A stretch of DNA of 10,404 bases from Desulfobulbaceae bacterium (GTDB lineage Bacteria; Desulfobacterota; Desulfobulbia; Desulfobulbales; UBA5123): assembly GCA_029865195.1 (NCBI GenBank), contig JAOUHH010000073.1, positions 1 through 10,404 of the forward strand, in the 5' to 3' direction. The notes beneath the pieces are model-generated. The model was given only the letters and a program-made list of their open reading frames with translations, was not told the origin of the DNA and searched no databases. The position numbers were made by a program, and so were the translations under genes. Position 1 is the first letter of the stretch. Every line of letters begins with the position of its first letter. This document shows, one piece after another, positions 1 to 7,017 of this stretch.

Positions 1-618
1 GATATCCCGCTTGTTGCCTGAATAGCGTACATTGGGGCCGATCTTAACATTGGCTGATTCAAGTCGCACCGCACCCTTCTTGAGATATTTCGCAACCTCC
101 GGATCATCGACGGTGCCAAAAATACGGGCATTGGCGATACAGGTCTGAACGCAGGCGGGCTCCAGGCCCTTTTCCACCCGCTCCATGCAGAACGTACACT
201 TATCGGCCTTGGGTTCATCGCCTTCCTCGTTGACATAGCGCGCAGCATACGGACAGGCATCGGCACATGCACCACACCCGAGACATCGCTCCTTGTCGAT
301 CTGTACGGTGCCGTTGAATGGATCTTTCCAGGTGGCGGCAACCTGCATGGTCTTGCTCTTGCCGGATTTGGCATCCTTGAATGTTTTCTCGACAGGATCC
401 GCCGGACAGACGGTTACACAGGCCGGTTCGTCGCAATGGTTGCAAAGCCCGGGATAGTACGTATAGGAGAGCCCGTACGGGGTTTCGGTCGGCCCCAGTC
501 GGCGCAGCCAGTTCCTCCCCTTGTCGGCGGGCACCTCCCATTCGGCCTTGCAGGCAATGGCGCAGGCATGACAACCGACGCATCTTTCAAGATCTATGAT
601 CATCGCATATTGGGTCAA
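1..618 (-). CDS. 4Fe-4S dicluster-type electron-transfer subunit of a molybdopterin reductase (PsrB/PhsB/NrfC-like), 3' end cut by window
   Basis: This subunit should pass electrons from a quinol-oxidising membrane partner to the catalytic molybdopterin subunit encoded just upstream. The visible 206 residues hold sixteen cysteines in four ferredoxin-type groups: C13/16/19/23 (CVGCHACAIAC), C59/62/67/71 (CNHCDEPACVTVC), C112/115/118/122 (CLGCGACADAC) and C141/144/156/160 (CTFC...CVQTC). This is the four-[4Fe-4S] plan of the DmsB/PsrB/NrfC family. No signal peptide is visible, which fits export in complex with its Tat-carried partner. About 40 residues (roughly 72-111) separate groups II and III, a longer spacer than in the shortest family members. 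The start is TTG at 618-616, chosen because GGAGG (626-630) lies seven bases upstream; the first in-frame ATG is five codons further in and badly spaced. The gene starts 62 bases after the catalytic gene stops. Its stop codon lies outside the window. The subunit type is confident; the enzyme substrate is not. Confidence 0.93.
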   Translation of the reverse strand, partial: MTQYAMIIDLERCVGCHACAIACKAEWEVPADKGRNWLRRLGPTETPYGLSYTYYPGLCNHCDEPACVTVCPADPVEKTFKDAKSGKSKTMQVAATWKDPFNGTVQIDKERCLGCGACADACPYAARYVNEEGDEPKADKCTFCMERVEKGLEPACVQTCIANARIFGTVDDPEVAKYLKKGAVRLESANVKIGPNVRYSGNKRDI

Positions 619-625
619 GGTTATA

Positions 626-630
626 CCTCC
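626..630 (-). promoter_or_regulatory. Shine-Dalgarno GGAGG selecting a TTG start
   Basis: Reading the minus strand, GGAGG is followed by seven bases (TATAACC) and then TTG at 618. No ATG or GTG is suitably spaced, so this site decides that the iron-sulfur subunit starts with TTG. Confidence 0.75.
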
Positions 631-680
631 AAACAGTAAATGACGACGACGTAATCACAATCACGCCGATCTGGTCAGAA

Positions 681-2939
681 TCAGGACGGAATATTGAGGG
701 TCTTTCCGTTCTTGATCAGGCGAACGAAGTTATTCCGCATTCCATGCGCGCCGGTTTCAGGATCAACGACAACCTTGCTGATCAACGAGGTATCATCGAC
801 ACCCTGATCCTTGGCAACGGTCATTGCCGTGTTCATGGTCCCATAGCCATGAGCCATATAAACGGTGTCTCTGCGGATCCCAGGTGTCAACATCACCACG
901 GTGTCGGTGCGGGAACGGATGCCATCCTGATTTTCGCAGTGAACACGGTCACCGGTCTTGAGCCCCATCTTCTTGCCGCACTCCTCGTTGATCCACAGCG
1001 GATTTTCGGGGATTTCATGATGCAGCCACCGGTTGTTCTGGCTCCGGTTGAAGGTGTGGACCGGCGAACGCCCGTAGACCAGACGGGCAAAGCCTTCGGG
1101 AACCTCTTCGACGGGCAGGAAGGTCGGCACGGCTGGGAACCCGGCATCGCTCAACACCTCCGAATAGAGTTCGATCTTGCCGGAATCGGTTTTAAAGGCA
1201 TGCTCCTTGATCCCGGCAGGGGCATAGGGTGCTTTAGCGGGCTGGGTATGGATACCGCCCATGGCCTGCATCTTGGCAATGGACAAACCGGCCGGCGCCA
1301 ACATCTGGTCCATCATCTCGGGCAGAGATTGGACCGGGATCTTGTCGCCATAGCCCATCCGGATCGCCAGTTGGTTGGTAATCCAGACCTGGTCGCGACG
1401 TTCAAACATCGGTTCGACCACCGGCATCCGGGGGGCAATGTACCCCACCGCGGTGTCGGAACCCGGCTGCCATCCGGCAAGGCCATTCTTTATATAATCA
1501 TACCGTTCCAGATAGCTTCCTTCCGGCAGCAGGATATCGGCGTACATGGTGATGTCGGTGGGCATCACATCGACGACCATGACGAAATCCATCTTCTTGA
1601 GCGCCTGAATGGTTGCCTGCTGGCCGGGGATGGTCTGAATAGGGTTCTGCCCCCAGCAAACACAAGCCTTGATGGGGTATGGTTTTCCTTCCAGCATCGC
1701 CTTCTTGATGTTCTCGGTGGGCATTCCCGGCGGCTTGAACTTGTGACTGCCGGTCAGGCTGAACTCCTCGTCATGTTCGCCCTTTGGCCAGCCAACCTTG
1801 CCGAGCTTGATGCCGGAAGAAGGTTTGATCAAGCCGCCCGGCACCGCATAGGCGCCGAGGATGGCGGTGAGGCAGGCGTGCGCCCGCATCCTTTGGAAAT
1901 CATTGCCGTGCCAGCTCACATGCCGGCCAGGATGAATGGATACATTGGGGGCGTTGGCGGCAAGCAGTTCTGCTACTTCCTTGATTTGTGCGACCGCAAG
2001 ATCGCAGATCTTCGCCGCCCATTCCAGGGTGGCGTGGGCAATCCCCTCCCGGAAGGCGTCGAACCCCTCGCAACTGCCCTCCACGAACGCTTTGTCATAT
2101 TTATTGTTGACGACCAGATAATTCATGATCGCCATCATGAAAGCGGTATCGGTGCCGGGCTTGATCTTCACCCAGATGTCCGCCTTGGAGGCGGCAGCGG
2201 AAAAACGCGGATCGACAACGATGAGCTTGGCGCCGTTGGCCAACCCCTTCAGGTAGCTCTTCACATGGGAGACATGAATATTTTCGCCAATATGGGTGCC
2301 GATCAGCAGCATCGCCTTGGCATGAGCCATGTCAACGTTTTCCCCCGGCGCGAAACCAAAGGTGGAGACATACCCCATGTCCCGAATGCCGCGACATTGA
2401 AAAAAAGAGGCCTCGCTGACATTCTCGGTGCCGGTCATTTCGAAAAACTGCATGGGATATTTGGCCGATGCACCATGGGGGAATATCGCAAGTGAATGGG
2501 GTCCGTGGTTTTTCTGGGCCGCCTTGAGTCGGGTAGCGCACTCATCCAGCGCTTCTTCCCAAGAAATCCGCTTCCATACCGGCTTGCCGCGCTCACCGAT
2601 GTTCTTGAGCGGGTATTTCAAGCGATCAGGGTCGTAAAGGAGCTGCACCCCCGCATTGCCACGGGCGCAGATACTCTTGCCGTTATCGACGCTCTTCGGG
2701 TTGCCTTCAAGTTTCACCAGCCGCCCATCCCGCACCTTGCCGACGATCTGGCATCGCCAGAAACACATTTCACAGACGCTGGGCTTCGATTCGGTGCCGG
2801 TGAAACTGCCCGGAGCGGGATACGATTTTTTCACCACGCCGGGTTGAGCGCCTGCCGTCACTTTTGAAAGCGGAATTGATGCCGCAGCAAGGGAAGCGGT
2901 TTGTAAAAATTTCCGCCGCGTCAAGGTTAATGCCATCAT
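681..2939 (-). CDS. Tat-exported molybdopterin oxidoreductase catalytic subunit, polysulfide/thiosulfate reductase (PsrA/PhsA)-like
   Basis: This is a bis-MGD molybdenum or tungsten enzyme of the DMSO reductase superfamily, most like the PsrA/PhsA group that reduces polysulfide or thiosulfate in the periplasm. The 752 residues open with a twin-arginine signal (TRRKFLQ, residues 7-13, then an Ala-rich stretch). An FS0 [4Fe-4S] motif follows: C56, C59, C63 and C91 (CEMCFWRC ... ICARG). C182 (FFQCRG) is a plausible metal-ligand cysteine. Later blocks typical of the group are CVCWGQNPIQT (about 426-436), ADILLPEGSYLERYD (467-481) and the C-terminal dinucleotide-binding block with GRSPVHTFNRSQNN (623-636). 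Length matches PsrA/PhsA (about 750-765) better than respiratory arsenate reductase. The start ATG overlaps the upstream chaperone stop as ATGA. A second ATG at 2936 is better spaced from GGAGG (2944-2948), so the true start may be one codon in. Family membership is strong; the substrate (polysulfide, thiosulfate, tetrathionate or another oxyanion) is inferred. Confidence 0.93.
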   Translation of the reverse strand: MMALTLTRRKFLQTASLAAASIPLSKVTAGAQPGVVKKSYPAPGSFTGTESKPSVCEMCFWRCQIVGKVRDGRLVKLEGNPKSVDNGKSICARGNAGVQLLYDPDRLKYPLKNIGERGKPVWKRISWEEALDECATRLKAAQKNHGPHSLAIFPHGASAKYPMQFFEMTGTENVSEASFFQCRGIRDMGYVSTFGFAPGENVDMAHAKAMLLIGTHIGENIHVSHVKSYLKGLANGAKLIVVDPRFSAAASKADIWVKIKPGTDTAFMMAIMNYLVVNNKYDKAFVEGSCEGFDAFREGIAHATLEWAAKICDLAVAQIKEVAELLAANAPNVSIHPGRHVSWHGNDFQRMRAHACLTAILGAYAVPGGLIKPSSGIKLGKVGWPKGEHDEEFSLTGSHKFKPPGMPTENIKKAMLEGKPYPIKACVCWGQNPIQTIPGQQATIQALKKMDFVMVVDVMPTDITMYADILLPEGSYLERYDYIKNGLAGWQPGSDTAVGYIAPRMPVVEPMFERRDQVWITNQLAIRMGYGDKIPVQSLPEMMDQMLAPAGLSIAKMQAMGGIHTQPAKAPYAPAGIKEHAFKTDSGKIELYSEVLSDAGFPAVPTFLPVEEVPEGFARLVYGRSPVHTFNRSQNNRWLHHEIPENPLWINEECGKKMGLKTGDRVHCENQDGIRSRTDTVVMLTPGIRRDTVYMAHGYGTMNTAMTVAKDQGVDDTSLISKVVVDPETGAHGMRNNFVRLIKNGKTLNIPS

Positions 2940-3502
2940 TCATCCTCCATAGTAAAAAAGTCGATCATTTTCACCACTGCCTTATAGTAAGGAGTGTTGG
3001 CCTCCCTTTGTACAATTGTGCTGAACTTGCAAAACCAAGGACGAAAGTGCGTCCGGGTAAACTCAAGCTCTACGTTTTCCTCCCCCAGTTCCCGCAAAAA
3101 AGACAAAAATTGCAATTCATTGGTCAAACTGTCGGGAATGTCCGAAGCAAGAGCCAGATCAAAACCATGCTCACGATAAAAATTTCTGGTTTTTTCTGCA
3201 GAGGCACCATAGAGGATGCCACCACCAGCGAGATAAAACGATCCGTAGGGTGGGGCCAGAACATGGGGAACGGAGTTGATGAAAAGGCGGGTGTAATCCA
3301 CCTGCAACAACTCAATATCTTTGGACGAAAGTTGCTTCGGAAAAGCAAGAGCGGCACGATCAGCATCCCAGCCTAATTCATCGAGGAAGGTGCAAAAAAG
3401 AGACAGGAAATCCTCACCAAACCAACTACGTTCGGGATACTGCATGGCATGCGCAAGAAAGCGGTAAACTTCAGCTAAGCTTATTGCTGACGTGGTTGTC
3501 AT
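2936..3502 (-). CDS. TorD/DmsD-family redox-enzyme maturation chaperone
   Basis: This is a cytoplasmic chaperone that probably binds the Tat signal of the molybdopterin subunit and holds it until the cofactor is inserted. The 188-residue, mostly helical protein has the TorD-family landmarks: VDYTRLFIN (about 68-76), APPYGSFYL (83-91, the PPY-x-S-x-Y block), GILYG and TRNFYREHGF (about 95-114), DSLTNELQFLSFL (124-136), and a C-terminal HFRPWFCKF ... PYYKAVVKMIDFF stretch. I chose ATG 3502, preceded by GGGGAG (3507-3512); an upstream in-frame extension to 3547 would add 15 residues without a better ribosome site. It is the first gene of the minus-strand reductase operon and overlaps the catalytic gene by four bases, indicating translational coupling. 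The pairing with a Tat-dependent partner supports the call. Confidence 0.92.
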   Translation of the reverse strand: MTTTSAISLAEVYRFLAHAMQYPERSWFGEDFLSLFCTFLDELGWDADRAALAFPKQLSSKDIELLQVDYTRLFINSVPHVLAPPYGSFYLAGGGILYGASAEKTRNFYREHGFDLALASDIPDSLTNELQFLSFLRELGEENVELEFTRTHFRPWFCKFSTIVQREANTPYYKAVVKMIDFFTMEDE

Positions 3503-3601
3503 CACACTCCCCAGTTTATGGCTCCAGCAAACACACCCCCTGCTCACGTAAACAAAGCTTACCCACCAATAAGCATTTCAGCAATAAATAAAATACTCAA
3601 C

Positions 3602-3633
3602 CTGTCATAAATTTTTTTGCCAAATACTGACAG
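3602..3633. promoter_or_regulatory. Inverted repeat CTGTCA-N20-TGACAG, candidate operator
   Basis: Two perfect 6-base half-sites are separated by 20 bases that include an A/T run. It sits about 100 bases upstream of the chaperone start and about 200 bases upstream of the kinase start, where an operator for either divergent promoter would be expected. Half-sites spaced this way could bind a dimeric or looped regulator, but a 6-base repeat can also arise by chance. Confidence 0.3.
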
Positions 3634-3816
3634 CCATTATTTACGTTTTCGATATATGCAAAAAAGGGGATGCCCACCCCCAGATTCTATGGTAATTAAT
3701 TTAGATTCTCGACAACATACGTCAATAAAATCCTATCTATACAGCAGGTTACATAAGTGCTACTGATGCAACGGAAATTTTTAATTCGTTGACAGGGTTG
3801 AAACAAACTCACCGAT

Positions 3817-3823
3817 AGGAAGA
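3817..3823 (+). promoter_or_regulatory. Shine-Dalgarno AGGAAGA selecting a TTG start
   Basis: AGGAAGA lies eight bases before TTG at 3832. The first in-frame ATG (3853) has only pyrimidine-rich sequence before it, so the TTG start is favoured for the kinase gene. Confidence 0.65.
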
Positions 3824-3831
3824 ACATTACC

Positions 3832-5205
3832 TTGCCCAAACCATCTCCTTCGATGCAACCGCCACCATTTGCCACCGCGCCGCCATCCAAGATCGTTTTT
3901 GCCTGGCTGCTCAACCTGCGATGGGGCGCCTTGGCCTGCCAGGTGACGTTGGTCGCCTTCGTTCATTTTTTTTATGGTATCAAGCTGCCCACGCTGATCA
4001 TTTCGAGCATTTTTCTCATCATCATCGTCAGCAATCTGCTTTGCTATTATATAATCCGCCACCAAAGCATGGTTCCGCAGGTTCTGTTCTCCCTGATCAT
4101 GTTTATCGATGTCATTCTGCTTACCGGTCTTCTCTATCACACCGGCGGACCACTGAACCCTTTCACCTTTCTCTACCTTGTCCACATTGCGTTGGGGGCC
4201 ATACTGATGCGCGCGCCCTGCCAATGGGCCTTAACCTTCTTTTCCATCATCTGCGCGGCTATATTCTTTTTTCCTAAAAACGCTGGCCTTTTTCTCAGGG
4301 TGCACAACGCCCTTTTCAACATTCCACGCTTATTCTCCGAAGGCCGCCTGCTTACACTCCTGGAGCGGGGTCACGAGACGACGCTTCATCCGCATGGGAT
4401 GTGGTTTGCCTTCTCCATTACCGCTTGCTTTATTGTCTTTTTTGTCGGCAAGACCAGAAAAGAGCTGGAGCGACATCAAGATAAGATAGCGGCCCTGCAA
4501 CAGGAAAAGCATAAAAGCGAAAGACTCGCCTCACTGGCTACCCTCGCGGCGGGAGCCGCTCACGAATTCTCCACCCCGCTTGCGGTAATCGCCGTTGCCT
4601 CCGGCGAGATGTTACACACCCTGAAAAAGGCAAACGGCGATCCGGAACTGATCGATGATCTGAATCTCATCCAGAATCAGGTTGAACGTTGCCGGGCAAT
4701 ATTAAGTCAAATGGCCGCGGACGCCGGCGAACCGCTGGGGGAGGAGTATGAAACGGTGACGCCAGCCAAACTTCTGGCGGCAGCCATTGAAGAACTGCCC
4801 CTTGCCCCTGAGCAAATCCGTATCATCAACGATGCACAACTGAGCAGGGTACGGTTGCCATTCCGTACCGTTAGTCGTATCATCAAGGGGCTGATAAAAA
4901 ACAGCCTCGACGCTTCCGACAAAAACCCCTTGATCAGCATGCACTGTCGGCAGGACAACAATTACCTCTATTTTGAGATAGAGGATAATGGACATGGCAT
5001 GGGCGAGGAATGCCTGACCCTGGCAACCGATCCCTTCTTCACCACCAAACCTCCCGGGAAAGGTATGGGGTTGGGACTTTTTCTGGCCAAAACCGTGGCG
5101 GAACGATTCGGGGGGAGTATCACCTTACAATCAGAACCCGGCAAGGGCACAACAGCAACCCTCTCTCTCGCCCTTGCGAAGATTGCCGCCCCAGCGGAAG
5201 CGTGA
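3832..5205 (+). CDS. regB: RegB/PrrB/ActS-type redox-sensing membrane histidine kinase
   Basis: This is an inner-membrane sensor kinase that should report quinone and redox state by phosphorylating the RegA-type regulator encoded next. Of 457 residues, the N-terminal part (about 21-206) has around six hydrophobic segments, starting with the RegB-like LRWGALACQ. GGPLNPF (105-111) matches the GGxxNPF heptapeptide tied to ubiquinone sensing in RegB. The H-box AAHEFSTPL places the phospho-acceptor at H244. C287, in VERCRAIL, lies 43 residues after it; the redox cysteine of Rhodobacter capsulatus RegB (C265) is 40 residues after its H225, in RCRDIL. The ATP-binding part has N357 (LIKNSLDAS), DNGHGMG (385-391), DPFFTTKPPG (400-409) and GMGLGLFLAK (411-420). 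The gene starts with TTG, supported by AGGAAGA at 3817. It is divergent from the reductase operon. The RegB assignment is strong because both sensing motifs are kept. Confidence 0.93.
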   Translation: MPKPSPSMQPPPFATAPPSKIVFAWLLNLRWGALACQVTLVAFVHFFYGIKLPTLIISSIFLIIIVSNLLCYYIIRHQSMVPQVLFSLIMFIDVILLTGLLYHTGGPLNPFTFLYLVHIALGAILMRAPCQWALTFFSIICAAIFFFPKNAGLFLRVHNALFNIPRLFSEGRLLTLLERGHETTLHPHGMWFAFSITACFIVFFVGKTRKELERHQDKIAALQQEKHKSERLASLATLAAGAAHEFSTPLAVIAVASGEMLHTLKKANGDPELIDDLNLIQNQVERCRAILSQMAADAGEPLGEEYETVTPAKLLAAAIEELPLAPEQIRIINDAQLSRVRLPFRTVSRIIKGLIKNSLDASDKNPLISMHCRQDNNYLYFEIEDNGHGMGEECLTLATDPFFTTKPPGKGMGLGLFLAKTVAERFGGSITLQSEPGKGTTATLSLALAKIAAPAEA

Positions 5206-5263
5206 CGTTGTAACACTTACTTCAACCGACCCCTTACTTAACAGGACAGAACCTAGATTCATC

Positions 5264-5797
5264 ATGGAAAACACGATCATTCTGGTTGACGACGAAGAAA
5301 TCTTCAGAAACCGGCTGGCGCGGGCCTTCACCAAGAGAGGTTTCACCGTCTTCACCGCCGCTGATTACGATGAAGCGATTGCCGCCATTAAACAACACCG
5401 GCCGATGATGGCGGTGGTAGATCTCAAAATGCCCGGCAAAAGTGGCCTGGAGCTCATCGGTGACGCCAAGAAGATACATCCGTCGCTCAAAATCGTCGTC
5501 CTCACCGGCTATGGCTCCATCGCCACCGCCACCGAGGCCACCAAACTGGGGGCGGTTTACTATCTGCCCAAACCGGCGGACGTGGATGGCATCCTCAACG
5601 CCTTTGCCAAGGATGGCGAATCACCCAATATGGCAGAAGAAGATTTCGCCGCCCCCTCCCTTGCCCGCCTTGAGTGGGAGCACATCAACCGTGTGCTTCA
5701 CGATTGCAAGGGCAATATCTCCGCCGCCGCCAAGAAACTCGGCCTGCACCGTCGCACCCTGCAACGCAAACTCAACAAATATCCACCAAACGAATGA
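5264..5797 (+). CDS. regA: RegA/PrrA/ActR-type response regulator with Fis-type helix-turn-helix
   Basis: This is a DNA-binding response regulator expected to receive phosphate from the upstream kinase and control redox-responsive promoters. The 177-residue protein has a REC domain with acidic pair D9/D10, phospho-acceptor D53 (VVDLKMPGKSG), T81 (VLTGYGS) and K103 (LPKPAD). A short linker leads to a C-terminal Fis-type helix-turn-helix (about 150-172) ending in LHRRTLQRKL. It has no AAA+ domain, which separates it from NtrC-type regulators and matches RegA length (about 180). The stretch WEHINRVLHDCKGNISAAAK aligns with the RegA block before the helix-turn-helix. The ATG at 5264 gives the canonical REC start MENTIILVDDEE, but no strong ribosome site precedes it; an open upstream extension to 5174 looks non-homologous. 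It lies 58 bases after the kinase gene, probably co-transcribed, and converges with the signalling cassette. Confidence 0.93.
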   Translation: MENTIILVDDEEIFRNRLARAFTKRGFTVFTAADYDEAIAAIKQHRPMMAVVDLKMPGKSGLELIGDAKKIHPSLKIVVLTGYGSIATATEATKLGAVYYLPKPADVDGILNAFAKDGESPNMAEEDFAAPSLARLEWEHINRVLHDCKGNISAAAKKLGLHRRTLQRKLNKYPPNE

Positions 5798-5804
5798 TTC
5801 CCAG

Positions 5805-5825
5805 GCCGGCGATATTCCAGCCGGC
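5805..5825. terminator. Short GC hairpin at convergent junction, possible weak terminator
   Basis: GCCGGC (5805-5810) and GCCGGC (5820-5825) can pair around a nine-base loop just after the regA-like stop. No T-run follows on either strand, so it would be a weak intrinsic terminator at best. Confidence 0.3.
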
Positions 5826-5833
5826 GGCTTCCA

Positions 5834-5849
5834 GCTCAAACGTTTGAGC
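5834..5849. repeat. Perfect 16-base palindrome GCTCAAACGTTTGAGC over a stop codon
   Basis: The sequence equals its own reverse complement over 16 bases. It covers the last two codons and stop of the minus-strand REC-kinase gene (AAC GTT TGA) and lies 36 bases after the regA-like stop. It could form a cruciform, a bidirectional transcription or mRNA 3'-end structure, or a protein-binding site. No T-run is adjacent. Confidence 0.6.
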
Positions 5850-6957
5850 CAGCAGAAAGCGTATTGCCCCCTACCACCATCGTGCTCCTTTCTTGCATTC
5901 CTGTGCGCAGGGGTAATGTTATGGTAAATACAGCCCCCCCTGCTTCTCCGTTAGCGGCCTTGACCATGCCGCCATGCAGCATTACGATCTGCATGGCAAT
6001 CGCCAGGCTGAGACCGGTCCCTTGTTGGTGCCGCATGAGGTCCTGGATTGCGAACTCGTTAAAGACAGAGTCAATCCAAAGGGGATCGAGCCCCTTGCCT
6101 CTATCGATGATCTCTATCTTGCAGTTATCGCCTTCCTTCTCGGCTGTCACCCGTATCTCGCCTTCGTTGGTCGAAAATTTCACCGCGTTTTCTATCATGA
6201 TATCAAAGACTTTTTCCATCAGTTGCCAATCTGCGGCCAACTCCAAATCCTCCGGGGCATCCACTGAGAAACTGATATTTTTGTTGCCCGTTGCCTCAAC
6301 CCCCTTGTCCACCGCCTTCTGCAACTGCGTGGCTAGCAGACCGGTTATCAGTCTTGGTTCCACGCCGGACTTCAGTTGCGACAAAAGTTTTGCCTTGTCT
6401 ACAAACACACACAGTCGCTTCCCTGACTGTCGAATTATTTCGACAAGCCGCAACACGTCCGGATTGTCACCGCATTTGTCTTGCAACATATCGCCGGCCA
6501 GCATGATTCCGTTCAGTGGGGTGGCGGTCTCGTGAGACATGAGTCCCAGAACCGTTGACTTCAACTGATCAATCTCCTCGGCATGCTTCAATCGCATCAT
6601 GATCCCGACCTTGGCCAACAATTCCGCCTCATTCACCGGTTTTGGCAAATAATCATCGGCCCCCACATCATACCCGCGAATACGATCCTGCAGGGTAACG
6701 CGACCGGAAATAATGATAACCTTGACAAACCCCAGCGACGGGTTGGCCCTGAGGCGCTCACAGGTTGACAGCCCGTCCATTTGCGGCATATCTATGTCCA
6801 TCAGCACTACACTCGGGCGGTAAACCGGCAAGATCGCCAGCGCCCGCTCCCCGTTGTCGGCTTCCTCCACCTCGTAACTTTTTTCAAGTAACCTCCGCAC
6901 GAAAAGCCGTTGCATAGGATCATCATCTACGATCAATACCTTACCGGTCGCGGTCAT
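5836..6957 (-). CDS. REC-histidine kinase protein (receiver followed by kinase core), soluble
   Basis: This is a cytoplasmic signalling protein of 373 residues with the receiver in front of the kinase. The REC domain (about 5-122) has D11/D12, phospho-acceptor D54 (VVLMDIDMPQMDG), S84 and K106 (LPKPVN). A HisKA-like helix follows with H142 in LMSHETATPLNG, where HExxTPLN is kept but the usual Arg before TPL is Ala. The ATPase part shows N257 (MIENAVKFS), DRGKGLD (285-291) and QGTGLSLAI (312-320), where Ser replaces the common second Gly of the G2 box. No transmembrane segment or output domain is visible, and the last 20 residues are low-complexity tail. ATG 6957 has AGGA (6962-6965) five bases upstream. 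It is the last gene of the four-gene cassette, 60 bases after the single-REC gene. Its partners are probably the other cassette proteins; the signal is unknown. Confidence 0.88.
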   Translation of the reverse strand: MTATGKVLIVDDDPMQRLFVRRLLEKSYEVEEADNGERALAILPVYRPSVVLMDIDMPQMDGLSTCERLRANPSLGFVKVIIISGRVTLQDRIRGYDVGADDYLPKPVNEAELLAKVGIMMRLKHAEEIDQLKSTVLGLMSHETATPLNGIMLAGDMLQDKCGDNPDVLRLVEIIRQSGKRLCVFVDKAKLLSQLKSGVEPRLITGLLATQLQKAVDKGVEATGNKNISFSVDAPEDLELAADWQLMEKVFDIMIENAVKFSTNEGEIRVTAEKEGDNCKIEIIDRGKGLDPLWIDSVFNEFAIQDLMRHQQGTGLSLAIAMQIVMLHGGMVKAANGEAGGAVFTITLPLRTGMQERSTMVVGGNTLSAGSNV

Positions 6958-7017
6958 TTGGTCCTGCCTGCTGATTGATGGTGAATACGGCTATATCTCT
7001 CGAATCCGCTATACAAA

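Larger units (their letters stand above)
3503..3831. other. AT-rich divergent intergenic region between reductase operon and regBA-like pair
   Basis: This 329-base stretch holds no credible gene and must contain the promoters of both divergent transcripts. It is clearly more AT-rich than its flanks. It contains the inverted repeat CTGTCA-N20-TGACAG (3602-3633) and a short GGGG-N7-CCCC hairpin (about 3666-3680). A weak sigma-70-like arrangement for the plus strand is TCGACA (3709-3714) with TATCTA (3734-3739), but the 19-base spacing is poor. I could not find a convincing sigma-54 element or FNR/CRP-type palindrome, so no transcription start is assigned. Confidence 0.7.

Noticed and set aside
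215..583. A 122-codon minus-strand open frame inside the iron-sulfur subunit gene
   Set aside because: It is in a different frame from the sixteen-cysteine ferredoxin-like reading and its product is Arg/Cys-rich with no family resemblance.
744..2495. A 583-codon open frame on the plus strand, opposite the catalytic reductase gene
   Set aside because: Its translation is His/Gly/Asp-rich with no recognisable domain and mirrors the codon bias of the opposite strand. The minus strand has a complete, well-matched molybdopterin enzyme over the same bases.
681..2939. Respiratory arsenate reductase (ArrA) identity for the catalytic subunit
   Set aside because: The length (752 against roughly 850 residues) and the CEMC ... 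SPVHTFNRSQNN blocks fit the polysulfide/thiosulfate reductase group better.
3611..3660. Possible sigma-54 promoter (TGGC elements on the minus strand near 3620-3640)
   Set aside because: The GG and GC pairs are 13 bases apart instead of the required 10, so the -24/-12 spacing fails.
3789..3817. TTGACA at 3789 as a -35 box for the RegB-type gene
   Set aside because: The sequence 17 bases downstream (CCGATA) is a poor -10 box, and transcription would begin on top of the ribosome site and start codon.
3781..4224. A 147-codon minus-strand frame overlapping the start of the RegB-type kinase and its leader
   Set aside because: The product is low-complexity and charged, it overlaps the membrane domain of a clear RegB homologue, and it has no supporting context.
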